Source: Cryptomeria japonica (Eukaryota; Streptophyta; Pinopsida; Cupressales; Cupressaceae). Taken from it: a DNA stretch of 64,000 nt. Of the stretch, positions 1 through 12,366 are shown piece after piece; the first letter of the stretch is position 1; every line of letters begins with the position of its first letter. The stretch spans positions 303,153,450 through 303,217,449 of the forward strand of contig NC_081408.1 in the NCBI RefSeq assembly GCF_030272615.1. Direction: 5' to 3'. The notes below the pieces were generated by a model. The model ran no database searches. It saw only the letters and a program-made list of their open reading frames with translations, and was not told the DNA's origin. Both the position numbers and the translations under genes were made by a program.

Positions 1-665
1 GCAAGCAAAAAATGCTACCAATTGAAAATGGCTCTGAGTCATCAAAAATAGAGATAGGACATTGTATAGGAGCCTCACATGACCCCAAGGGTTCAAATAG
101 ATTGGCCATATGTGTCCTGGATTTGAAGAAACAGTCCGTCAAATTTTGATAATTTTTTGGACTTAGGACACTTGAGAGATCACACGGGTACAGTATGACT
201 CTCAACATTTCGACGCTTTGAGATGCATGACAGGGGCATACCTAGCGTAAAATTGACCACCCAGATGCTCTCATGATGTCAGTTTGTGCACACGATAGGC
301 TAAATCAATTATAGCCAATCCTGCAACTTTGCATTGCATGCAACTAACGGTTTTTGCAGCAGGCAAAAAAATGCTACCAATTGAAAATGGCTCCGAGTCG
401 TCAGAAACTGAGATAGGCCATTGTAGAGGAAATTCACGTGACCCCATGGGTTCAAACGGATTGACCATATGTGTCCTAGATTTAAAGAAGCAATCCGTCA
501 AATTTTAATAATATTTTGGACTCAAGGCACTTGAGAGATCGCATTGGTATGGTATGACTCTCGACGTTCCGGTGCTTTGGGATGCATGAGAGGGGCATGC
601 CTAGCATAAAACTTCCCACCTGGACATGCTCATGACATTGGTTTGTGCACACGATGAACAAAATT
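1..665. repeat. 360-bp tandem (satellite-like) repeat, two units
   Basis: The block starting AATGCTACCAATTGAAAATG at position 10 recurs at 370, and the similarity continues in register through the shared CGTCAAATTTTRATAAT and GGTTTGTGCACACGAT-type blocks to about 665. The first unit fills 1-360; the second ends about 50 bp short. Units differ by scattered substitutions, so the duplication is not recent. The array may continue to the left of the window. Open frames inside it are not considered genes. Confidence 0.85.
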
Positions 666-1193
666 TGACCATTACGAGCGTGAGGGTGCTCTCGCACCAA
701 ACACATATTGTTGTTTATATTCATATTGTTGATTTTTTTTGTTTATATTCATATTGTTGATTACATATGCAAATATTCATTTACATTTATAAAAGGGCAG
801 CCACCAAATACAATGAATACACAATGAACAGAATACAAGGAGTTTTGTAGGGTTAATTCAACATTTATCAAATCATATTCCACGATTGCAATGTTTTATA
901 TCATATATTTTTGTTGTTTATATTCATATTGTTGATTACATAGGCAAATGATCAATTAAATTTAGAAAAGGACAACCACAAAATACAACAAATACAAAAT
1001 AATGAACTTAGTACACATTTATTGGATCGAATATCGACATTTATATATATATAAAAAAGGCATGTTTGCCAAGTCAATACAAGTATTACAAAAATGTGGC
1101 ATATGCCATGTCCAAATCGATATACAATAAAAATGTAGAATATATCTACATGTATTGGTCATTATATGACCAAAAATAACACTATATGATCCT
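666..1193. other. AT-rich spacer with short local duplications
   Basis: No gene seen. The phrase TTGTTTATATTCATATTGTT occurs twice near 712-755 and again near 915, each time followed by an AT-rich stretch leading to a poorly conserved AAAAGGRCARCCAC motif, so a unit of roughly 180 bp appears to have been duplicated once. It lies beyond the stop codon of the broken gene at 1194-5313 and may hold its 3' flank. Confidence 0.5.
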
Positions 1194-4100
1194 AAACTTG
1201 TGGTGGATCATGAAAATCAAGCCTCTTCGATGCATTACGCACCTCTGTAGATGGCTGCAAAACCACAATTCAAAAGCCAAGTTAGAATTCTTTTGTAGAA
1301 AATAGTTCACAATTAACAACATAACTATGCATTTAACTATAATTCCTTTGCAATTTAAATGTAGATTACCTCATTGGCTGATCTAGGAGCTAATGTCTTC
1401 GCTCTCCTCTCCTTGTCGCTCTTAGGAGTTTTCTTGAAGACATACTTAAATGGATCCACGTTATGGTCATATCGCAAAGGGGTCTATTGTAGATTAAATG
1501 TACAATTAATACAATGTGCTAACATAAATATATCAAAAACACTTAAAAGCTATAATATAGAGAACAATGACGTACCTGTGCCTAAGATGCTTCTCCAATG
1601 GACTGAGGATGGTTCACCATTGATGGAGAAACTGTCGCTATTTCCTATACAAAAAATGTTCAAAGATTAAATACAATTAATTTTGCATATCAAACAAAAG
1701 TGAACCGGATCCTGAGATGCTTCTCTAGTGCACAGAGGAGGGTTTGCCATTGATGAAATAGGTATGGATATTTCCTGTATGAAAAAATTATAAGATTATA
1801 GTATATCACAAGTTCACATTTACGCATGCATATAATCATGAAATCAAGAAAATAAAGTAGAGATACATAACTCCGCCCTCTCTTGATCCACGGGTGAATC
1901 AAGTGCATTCAACAAATCAACATAGTTCAATGGTCATTGTACATGTAAAATAGACAAAAGAAACTAATCAATCTACAAACCCTGACTAATACTTGATTTC
2001 AACATTTTTAAACAATTGTACAACTAAAAATATGTTCAATTACCTTCTTCCCACGTTTTGGCGTCTTCAAGGAATTATTTTTCTTAGGACGAGCCCTAGA
2101 TGTGGAGGGGGTACCCTAAAAAAACAAAATTAACATGAGATATTAGTACAGATAATAAATTAAACATAATTTTAAAAATCTAAAATGAAATGACTTTCAT
2201 ATTCCATCAAAACAATACACAAAAAGGGTTGTACAAAATATGATACCGTATAGCCTTGTAGGCCAAAATCGATCACTAAGAGTGTGATGTCATCAATTTG
2301 GAACATTTGGTCCCCTGTCAACACCTACAAACCAAAAATTGGACCAAGTATTAAAGATAGTTAGTATATCTTGTATTTTTTTTAATTCAAAGTGTACTAT
2401 TCTATTTTAATATGTTACAAAATTTATACCTCAAGCATCGAAGTTGCAGCTGTAGTAACTAGGGGAGGAGTATGGGACACTGTTGCTGCATCTTGAAATG
2501 CATATTACTTGTCTCAATTTAAATCGATGTCTAAATGAAAATTCATTTATGTAATTACAAATTTAAAGTTATTGATAAATAAAATGCTATGAATTCAAAT
2601 CAACACACCTGTGTTTGTCGCTCATGGGAAAACACCATGTCCATCAACTCATCTATCAGCATGAGATCCTCAGTTGTGTGGGCTTGACATCTACTCCCAC
2701 AAATCATGCATAGATGAGATGTGGATCCATCTGCACTGGCTGCATCATCTATCCCCGAGAATATCCTCGAGCAATTGACACACATATTCTGGATGGGCTC
2801 TCTGTCATCACCTGGAGAAACTAATGGCTCATCATCCAATACAATAGGGTGTGCTAATGACGTCCCATGCTGGATGATGGCACCAGTCAATGTTGTGGCC
2901 ACCTGAAGAGTCTGTAGCTCCATCGACTCTTTCAGCTCTACTGGGATAGCCTAATGCACCTTGGGTTTGGGTGCTAGGGGGTGGTGACTCTCCGCAGGTA
3001 ATTTCCTACAAGCTTGGTGCAGGAGCACCTTTCCAGACTCCTCTTTCTTTGTCTTGTTGGTGTTATGCTTCTTAGAAGCCATTGTACATAAAATAATGAG
3101 CCATGTGCTCATAGGTCCTAGTTGTAGGTCCTTAGTGATTTTGTTGTGATGTTTGGTGTAGGAGAGGTTGAGTGTGCCTTGGATGTGTGTTGGGCCTTAT
3201 GGGCATGTTGATGTCCTTGGGATAGCCCAAAGTAGGTCTAGGAGTCAAGAGAAGCAACATTGAGAAAGTTGCTCAAAAGTTGCAAAAGTTGCATGGCAAC
3301 TTTTAAAAGTTGTCAAGCAACTTTTCCACCAGGAGGTCAAAATCCTTAGTTTGGTGTGGAGAGCCCTAATTTTGGCACACCAACTAAGGAAAAGGTGGTA
3401 TAAGTATTTGCAAACCCTAAATGAGTTGGTTGGATGTCAGAGATTGTACGGCCCAAGCAAGAAGAGCTTGATTGTGACTATTTTTGAGTTACCAGTCAGT
3501 TTGAATGAAGTTACCGAGCAAACTAATGGATTGATTTGTGAGAAAACCTATGTGAAATTTCTTCTTTGGTGTATATATCTTCATTGTGAGTGTTTATATT
3601 AGCTTTTTATTTATCGATTGAGTGTGTTTGTAAATAGTTTGTAATTTGTAGTCTCACTATCTAGTTTTGGACCGGTTTGAGTAAATGAAGTCTTAACTCC
3701 ATTCCCCATTGTGGAACCACCATGAAACCATGGGGAATGGAAGTGAAGACCATGTAATATAGTCCCAGGCAAGTAGGGCCCTTGAAAATGCATGGAAGCC
3801 AATTGGAGACCCATTCCTAGGCGAGACTAGATAGTGCCCGGTTAGGAATGGTTGTTGTTGCAGAGGTCTTGGAGAGCAAGGTTGAATAGAGGAGTATGCA
3901 CCCTTTGGAGGAGGTATAAAGGAGTGTGTGAAGAACCACTAGTGTGAAGGAGAAGTCTCCACCAATTCAGACAAGGTGGCTAAAACACAAAACATTCACT
4001 GTGAACTAGGTAGACCCTAAAAAATCCTCACAAAACCCTTAAAAACCTCAAAATTTGCCCAAGGCACTGTACGGCCACTTGGAGGCCCAAAACCAAAGAA

Positions 4101-5313
4101 ATCCTTGAGCCCTTTCCAAATGAATGACAGTCCATTTTGGGAGTTTGGGTTGTTTGAGCATCATTTGTGAGAGGGAGCCCTAAAAGACCGGTTAGGAGGC
4201 CTAATTGGTCCTAATCCTTGTAGCCCTATTTTGTAGGAAAAACACAAAATGGTGAAATCGGTAAGGGGTTAGAATCTTGAAACCTCTTGGGGGATCATGA
4301 ATGGGTGGATAGACAATGAAATAGATCCAAAACAACCTTGCTAAGACCTTGGTAGGTGTGGAACAAGATTAGCCCTTATTAGTCATAGTAAGGGGTTTTG
4401 AGTCTCAAGAGTAGGTGAGACCTTAGGAGCAGCACAACAACTCATTGGTGGGTGGATTGGGCAAGGTCAGGGGATTCCTCAAGAAAAGGAATTCCTAGAG
4501 ACCCTAGGGTGTGAGGATAACACCAGGTGATCCAAGGAAAGGATCCAAGAGCATAGACTAGGCTAGTCTATCCCAAGCACCAACCCATCAAAGCTCTAGG
4601 TCTATCTTGGGCAGAGCTACCACCTCTACCATGGAACTCTCTCATGTCAAAATAGTTTGGGCACACATTGAGCACAAACTCACAATATACTTTTCTCAAA
4701 AAATATAATGGCACCTCAAAGACCATCCACCACCTTTTCCAAAAAAGATTCTTCATCTGCACATTGGTACACCAATGTATGGGAAACCTCTTTGCATTAC
4801 GAGATAATGACTAACCAGTTTTGGGATGAACAAAAAGGGCACATATTTGTTGTTTACTAATATTTTTGTTTTTTACTCCCTCGTATGATAGCCCATTGGC
4901 ATAGAATTGATGACACTTATCCCTAAAGCTTCCCCATTTGGTAATTTGTGTGGAAACATCTATGGCACCACTAGCTAATGTTTCTAGGCTAGTGGCGAGG
5001 GATTGATGACGCTCAAGTTCGGATGTTTTCAATTTAACAATAAGTCTATTGATTTTAGATGTATTTTGTCCTAACTAATTAATTAATTGTTCATGTGTTT
5101 CAGGTGTGCGGTCAAAAGGAGGAATTGGGGGTGTATCTTGTGGGTTTTCAGGAGGTGCATTTGGTTGTTCTTTTTGTGGATTAGAAGAATCTAGTTTTTG
5201 AAACAAAAAATGAAAAACCTAATCAAAATTAATGAAATTAAATTCAGAATGTAAAATAAATTGAACAAACGAGAAAGAAAGACAAAAATAAATAGAAACT
5301 AACCTTGATCCAT
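1194..5313 (-). pseudogene. Broken multi-exon gene, homologue of the transposon companion gene at 45.6-47.5 kb
   Basis: I do not recognise a named family. Read on the minus strand, a tiny first exon (ATG at 5313, donor after 5304) joins in frame to an exon of about 5201-4561. The latter aligns in one frame with the gene at 45582: a WG/WR-rich FYA(D/N)GL(T/S)Y block (about 4900), then RWWMVF, VP(F/L)YFL(K/R)K, YCEFV and YFD motifs (4590-4730). A further coding block at 3080-2605 contains CxxC pairs like those at 46450. Smaller exon-like blocks with plausible splice sites follow at about 2493-2432, 2325-2248, 2120-2043, 1915-1870, 1770-1700, 1640-1575 and 1490-1375. A last basic block ends in TAG at 1194. 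Stops interrupt the frame near 5068 and 4810 and in the 3-kb block. The stretch 3120-4560 shows no similarity to the other copy and may be an insertion. Exon borders are inferred. Presumably a transposon gene relic. Confidence 0.6.
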
Positions 5314-5470
5314 AGTGTCTGGAGGAGAAATCTAGCACCTTGTTCATGGTTTAGGAGAGAAAATGAAGAAAAAACAAACTAAAAATGCACTATTCATGAG
5401 AAAATAAGACCTAGTTTTTTTTAAAACTTTTTGTGACAGCCACCGCTTACGCAATTCCTTTGGGATTATT

Positions 5471-5715
5471 AGCCTGTACATGCTCATTTTCCTATAATTA
5501 GCATGTACACACTCATTTTCCTAGAGGTAGCGCGTACACGCTCATTTTCCCTAAAAGCAGTGCGTACGCGCTACCTTCTCTAGGCTGGGTAACAACAAAC
5601 CTAAGCGCGTACGTGGTCATTTCAAATTTTAGAACCACGTACGCGTTGCTTGTTTTTACATTTTTTTTGGGGTGGTGTCCACTTTTCTGACCACTATCTT
5701 TGTGCACATACCCCA
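5471..5715. repeat. GCGTACGC-rich tandem and inverted repeats upstream of the broken gene
   Basis: A motif of the form GTACACGCTCATTTTCC recurs at about 5475, 5505 and 5534, with a degenerate fourth copy at 5564; the period is about 30 bp. Next comes an inverted repeat, GCGCGTACGTGGT at 5605-5617 against ACCACGTACGCGT at 5634-5646 (12 of 13 pairs). The block lies 5' of the gene at 1194-5313, in the place where GGGCCC-rich repeats lie relative to the homologous gene at 45.6 kb. A weak match to the terminal repeat of the 42-53 kb element (GTGCA...AAGAT...AAAAGTGGA on the minus strand) spans about 5670-5715. I infer a transposon subterminal region. Confidence 0.45.
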
Positions 5716-6922
5716 CCTAGTCCCCGCGAATGACAAAAAAATGGCTGTGACTTGGTAGGATCATAACTTTTCGCTCGATGCTCGAAATCTCAAGCCGCTT
5801 ACACCATTGGAAAGGTCTTCAAAAGATCTAGTTTCAGTCCCTTAACATTATGCCTTTGGCTATTGAGTTAAGGGACCGAGAATAGTTTCGACCCCAAATC
5901 TTGCTCCAAAGGCCTTTGAAAATACAAAATACTGAAACATAGACAAAAAAATGAAAATTAGATTTTCGGTTTTTCTCACCTCTGATCGATCTGGATCTCC
6001 TTCGGGTTGATTTTGATATGTTTCCATCAATGCGCTGATCATAAACCCCTAAAGGTGTAGATATTATCTATAAATGCTCTTGTGCATGGATGTGGATTCC
6101 TATTGCTTTGGCTTATGGATGTCTACTTGTAGCAAATTGATTTATATGATTCATATGGCATATGCATTTGTGGAATTCATGATGTGTTTGTATTTGTATT
6201 TGAGAGCTATGCTCATTGATGTAAAGTGGTTGATGTATATGTAATGGTAGATGATGTATTAGGTCATGATCGTAGCACTTGTAAGAGAATGTAATGTTGT
6301 ATCTTTTTGTATCTTGGATATTGAATTATTGATGAGAATAATGGAGTTAGATTTATTGATGCGTTGTTAGTGATATGCATGTCTATTGCGGTTGAAATGG
6401 ATTATTGATATGGTAGATAATATTGTAAATGGAATAATGATCAATGTTAGACATTGAATAAGTAATTGAGATTATAAATATTTGGATTGGTGCTCTTTAA
6501 AATGAATCTTAAGGGGTTAATGGCATTTGCATTATTAATGATTTTACTCATGATAGATAGAGTAGTGAATGCATGGTAGGGGTAAATGATTATTGTGTTA
6601 GAATGCATTGGATTATGAAAGTAATTATGATATTATGCTTATGATGAAATATTCTTGATGAGGTTGTGTTTTATGGGTAGATTAGGTAATGGTGTTGAGG
6701 TACTCTAGGGAAGTTAAATGTTATGTTGTATTTGTTCCTGCTTGCATGTAATGCTTTCATGCTTGTGTTCATTATGAATATGTGTATATCTTGCATATGG
6801 ATGTTAAATGCATGTGAATATTTATTTATATGTGTAGTATTGGATAATGTTTTAAAAAAAAATTATCTTTATTTTCATATAGATGGTCAGTTTCTCTAGG
6901 GTATTTTGGCAAGCATTACATA
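5716..6922. other. Non-coding stretch, no gene seen
   Basis: Contains short spurious open frames only. From about 6060 it becomes AT-rich with many ATG/TTGAT words and low complexity. No splice pattern, domain or repeat border was recognised. Confidence 0.5.
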
Positions 6923-9900
6923 TGTCTCAAGGAAGGACACCTAAACACAAGGGAGTCTTTTTGCTCATGATGAATTAGTATTTATTTAAAACAAAGTTTG
7001 TGGAGGAAAAAAGAAATCACTATTTTTTATTATTGTATTATCCTCTCCAAAATGTTTATGAAAAGAATTGAGGGCTCATTGAAAAGTTAGCCATGTGTTT
7101 TGTCATTTTCTCAAACAAAAAAAACTTTATTGAAAATATCGATTTTAGAGATGAAAAACCCCAATCTAGTTGAAATGAGTGAGCTACAAAGTAAAGTGTT
7201 TTATAGTTGTGATGCAAAATGAATACTTTTGACTTATTTTGATTTCCTATTTTAGGATTGTTGATATTGTTTATGTTTGAATGTTGCTGGATGATTATTT
7301 GGAGTTTTTTGTAGGTCATACACCTTGCTTGCGGGTCATCATTTTTTTCAGTTCATTCTGGATTCACTTCTAGATTATTGCAGCAATATTTATTTATAAT
7401 CATCACTTTACATCAACACTATCAATAGTAATACAAGTTCGTATATGATGTTTTGAAATGTGAATTTTTTTTTTCATAAATACCGTTAGTGGTTGGTTTT
7501 TTTGCTCTTTGATGCATTGGTTCACCCCACTAAATAAATGAAAAGATTTGTGTTTTCTCATCCCACTAAATAAGTGGAAGAAATGTAAGTGCTATCCCCA
7601 CTAAATAAAAGGAAATGTTGTATTTTATCACTGTTGAATAAGTGAAAGTTTTGTATTCACTTATCTCCTCTTACATTCTCAAAACTTCATTGTCTCTTTC
7701 TTCAAGCCATCAAATATTGTAACTATCAGTTCTAGGTTTTTTATTGGTAGATAGGTTTCTTAGTGGGACCACTCTAAATTTGCACCATAGAAGGAATCTA
7801 ATTTTAAATGTCATAAAGATAAAGAACAAATCCAATTTCAACTAATTTGAATTAATAAAAACTTCAATTTGAAACATGTAACCCATGCATGCTTGCACAT
7901 GGAAATGGGTTGTTATTTATGAGAGATAATTTTCTTTTTTATCAACTTGAATGTGAAATTAGAGTTAACATAAAATATAAATTAAACTGATATACATGAC
8001 AGTGAAAATTAGCATTGATTGTTAGTACTTTTATATGAATTAATATAGCTCCCATACAACTTTCTCTCAATAGTCTAGCATTGTGCCATGGCTACAATGG
8101 CTTCATGCATGTATGTCTTTAATATGGATGCAACTCTTTTTCTAAGATGTATTCACTTATTAATATTTACATTAATTTGGCACACACTACTTGTATCTTA
8201 TGTTTTGATTGCCTCTGCTATGATCAAGAATGCCACATATTTGGTAAGCATGTTATGTAGTACTTAGCTATAGGGATTAAGATATTGTGTTAATCATTCA
8301 CTTATTGACAAGATCAAATATAGATCAATTAGTATATGTTGGTACATACAAACTCTTTCTAGAATCCACCACACTATTATGTTATGGATGCAACAATAAT
8401 AGAGTTTGATTTCAAGGTATCTAGCATACCTATGCTTTTGACATCCCATTAAATAAATGTTGAAGTTGACCCTTGCACAAAGATTACTCTGTGTAAACCA
8501 AGGGTAAGATACACCCCCTTTGAAACACAATACTTAACAAATTAAGTTCAAAAAAATCTTCACAAAATAGATAGGGGAATTAATTGATCAATAATGCTTA
8601 TATCTAAGGCATCCACATTTGATTTATCTTTTTATTTCACGAATAATTTATTATTAATTTTCCAATTTATTGACTCAAAAAAGTGGGACATAACTACTTA
8701 AGATAGATTGTGCTGATCCAAATAGACAAGAAGTGTTGATATAATAATAATAAATTATATGTATAAATAAATTCCATTAAAAAATAAAACAAATACATTA
8801 AAAAATATATATAAATAAAATATATTAAAAAAGATTAAAAAAAAATTAAATACATTAAAAACTTAAAAAAATATATTAAAAAAATACATTATAAATATTT
8901 AGGCGGGCATGAAAACTGGACGGTGTACTTCATTCAAACGCTGCAGTTATTGTATATAGAGGCATAGAAATTAGGAAGTAAGGGCCTAGGCTATGCAGTG
9001 TCCATTAAAGGGCTGCATAGCCAGTGCCCTCAGTTTCCCCCACAAACCACACCTACTCATTCCAACTATCTAACGATTTGATGGGACTGGCAGTACTATT
9101 TAAACAAAAAAAAGTCATGCCGAAAAGACATTTCTACTTTGTCACATCTGCCACTGTTGTCTTTTTCAGTCAGAATCCAACTGTATCATGAGTCATCATT
9201 GTACTCAGAGCCTATTATTTTGTCGCTTGATACATCACTTTATTAGATAATAGTGAACAAGCTTTCTCGAGGTCTGCCTAGGAAAGAAAAGTGAAACATT
9301 CACTGCTTAACAAAAAAACATCTTAAGAACATTTTAATAAAACAGAGCAATCATAAATGTATTTCACTAGTGTAGGCTTTGGCTCTTTTCCCTCTAACCC
9401 CTCTCTCTATTGGAAAATTTTCGAGTACATAATGCTTTATAAGTCACCCTCATCTCACAATTCTTAGAATCTAAGTTATTCACTCACAACAAGAAAGCAT
9501 ATTTCATGATTTTGGACCCTCTAATATCTCTTCTTTATTGTTGAAACTTTGTTATAAGTCACCCTCATCTCAAAATTCTTATCAATGTAGATTTAACTCA
9601 ATAACAACCTCATAATTATAAACACATTTCACCATTTTAGATTTCTTGTCTTGTAACCTAACTCCCCTTGTCAAAGCATTGGACAATGTACATCCTTATT
9701 AGCATTGAATTATCCCAATACAACCTCACAATTGGTATTTCACCATTTTGGACTGCTCACTCTCTAATCTTGCTCTCCATTGTCAAATGTTTTGGAGTAT
9801 TTCATCTTATAAATCACCCTCATCTCACAATTATTATCAATTTGAAATAAACCTGATAACAACCCACTCGTATATGGTCAACTAAAAGGTTTTATAAACA

Positions 9901-10240
9901 ATGTTAATTAAATATTCTAGTTTTTCTTTTGTCTAATAATTAGATGACATTTTTGAAATACAAGAAAAAATCTTACACATAACTATACACGTAATCCATC
10001 ACAAAAAACAGAAAATTTGATTCATTTGATTCCAATCAAATTCAATATAAAAAACAAAGTCATAACTTTCAAATTTGATAAGACTTTAAACAAAAATACA
10101 TAAAACCCCAAAATAATAACGAAATGCTTCTCCAAAAACTCCTTGCACAACCACTTTCACAAATACAAATAGGTAATGGTGCACATAAACTTTAACAAAT
10201 GAGCGAATACATCATTGAAATCCATATTGGCGAGGATCTT
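6923..10240. repeat. Dispersed segment family, copy A
   Basis: This non-coding segment matches copy B (29651-33373) over most of its length. Examples are GGACACCTAAAC at 6936, the Y-rich run around 7350-7440, CATGTAACCCATGCATGCTT at 7877 and TTTCCCTCTAACCCCTCTCT at 9389. Its right third also matches copy C (about 40970-41870). Copy B lacks about 130 bp present here near 7190-7330. Near 10123, copy A lacks about 57 bp present in C, between two CTTCTCCAA words. No coding potential was seen. The sub-stretch 8740-8900 is A/T-only low complexity. What the segment is (unclassified transposon or duplicated host DNA) is unclear. Confidence 0.7.
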
Positions 10241-10661
10241 AGTGAGAATTACATACATTGCAACTACAACCAAATGGCAAGTTACTTATTAGAAAATTTA
10301 CCTATCAAGTAAATGGTAGCCAACAGAAAATTGGTTTCTTTCAAAGTTTTTAAAACATTCAAGTTAGTGTAATTGGAAAGTGTACATTAAGGTTTGAAAA
10401 TGTTTGTTTAGAAAAAAATGGGAGTTTTGTAATTTTGAAAGTGTTTAGCTATAAATATATGAGAAATATGGAAATGTAGATAAAGTAAGGAATAATATTT
10501 TTGTAAAATAATGAGTAAGTTTTGTGTTTCATATTAAAATATATTAATTAAAAAGTATAAAATTTTAACATTTCTATTAACAACATTTAAAAGAATAAAG
10601 CTTGATTACATATAATATTCAAAGAGTCTTATAGTTTAGAGGCACATAAAATAAAACACAA

Positions 10662-12366
10662 CAATTTTTTTTTGTTTTTGATAAAAGTGGATGAACCACT
10701 AAAATTATATTAAATCTTTAAATTTTTTACATGGCGTCTGGTTCAAAGAGCACTGAAGGGAAAGAACCAATAAGAAAACCCTTCAGTATTGCTCAAGAGA
10801 ACAAAAAACCTATCTACCCATTACAATAGCCCATAGGCAACCCAAATAAAACCCAGATTACATCACCAATCACATTAGATATAAAGGAAGCTTGAGAGAA
10901 GCTTGTAGGAACCAGTGAAGAAGATAACATCCAAAAATGAAGCCACCATATCCTAAACAAAAACAGTGCCATCACCCCAAAAAACCAAACTGGCTATGCA
11001 CCACATGAATCGAAGGCCCTTTAGAGAACAAAACACAAAGCTAGAAGGGAACCAAGTAAAAGCAATCCCGTCAGCATAAAAATGGTTAGCAAACATATTC
11101 CCATCCAAATAAGAAGTAGAGAAGGATGAAGAAATCCCTCAGGAATCAGGATGAGGCCAATCCATAATAGCAACAATAAGATAAGGAGCGATCTGCACCA
11201 CCATATAAACTGCACTTTCCAATTCCTCAGAAAAAACCACCAATCACCAATTTTACCAAGAACTCTCCAAATAATGCAGAGCATTATGTATCATAAAGAA
11301 AAAACAAAAGAAAGAATGAATTTCATACCTACACACCATTCAGAATATAACAAAGGAAAGGATGACCACTGCATGATTATCTTATCATCATAAGAGAAAA
11401 TGCCGAACAAGAAACCTCATACCAAGCGATGCAATTTCCTCATAACTTACAACAAATCCAATCAATAAAGCAACTTCCTAAGCAACAAAACATCCACACA
11501 GCGAAATGAATAAAAAATGAAACGAAATCTCATGGTAAAGTTACCCACATCCAACCGCAAAGTGAAATGATTACCAAAAAAGTAGAGAATCAGAATCAAT
11601 GTAATTTAACAAAAACTAGCCATGAAAACTAATTATTAGCATGGAAGATCCGATACCAAAGCAATCTCCAAGAAATCCAATGGAAACCGAAGTATCCATA
11701 AACCATGATGATAATCCCATAAACCCATCATGAAGCTTCATGGGACAAGACAATGCCAAACAAGAAGTCCAATAAATACGAAAACTGTCAGCTGATCAAA
11801 AAGTGTCCCACTTCTGCCCAAATAGGAAAATAATTACACAAGAAACCATACGATCTCACTCTTATAAATTGCCCAACAACTTACCACAAAGCTGCCAAAT
11901 TAAAATAAAGAAAGATCAAAGGACAATCTCTGAAATATCAAAAGAAAACAAAGATATCCATCAACAGAGGTATCCATAATATTCAAAACTGCAACCATAG
12001 AACAGCATGACAATCAACCCAAAACACTATCAAAAAATGTCATCCGAGCATAAAATACCCCTCCACACTTAATAAGGAGCTACTACTAGATATAGCTACA
12101 ACAGAGATGCTACCATAAGGCAAGACAACATCCCCCCTATAGCCATACAAGGAAGTGAAACACCCCACAAAGCAAGGAGATGGGAGAGAACAATCAAACA
12201 AAAGGCAACTCAATCAAAAAATAGAAACCACAACAACCTCTCTCTCCCAATAAATGACAACAACAAGGATATTGCCCCAAAGGCCAACACCTTCATTATA
12301 GGCATTTACGAAAGAACAAACACACCAAGAGTAGGGGATGAAGGAAGTTTGTGAATGGAAGATTTG
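10662..12366 (-). other. LINE 3' untranslated region and A-tail
   Basis: This region follows the ORF2 stop at 12367-12369 on the minus strand and ends in the T-rich run at 10666-10680, the complement of a poly(A) tail. No conserved domain was seen; the open frames at 11021-11393 look like chance. Its left neighbour is the AT-rich flank of segment A. Confidence 0.6.

Noticed and set aside
11021-11393. Hydrophobic Leu/Trp-rich open frame that might be a membrane protein
   Set aside because: It lies in the LINE 3' region, with no start context, domain or conservation visible; chance is more likely.
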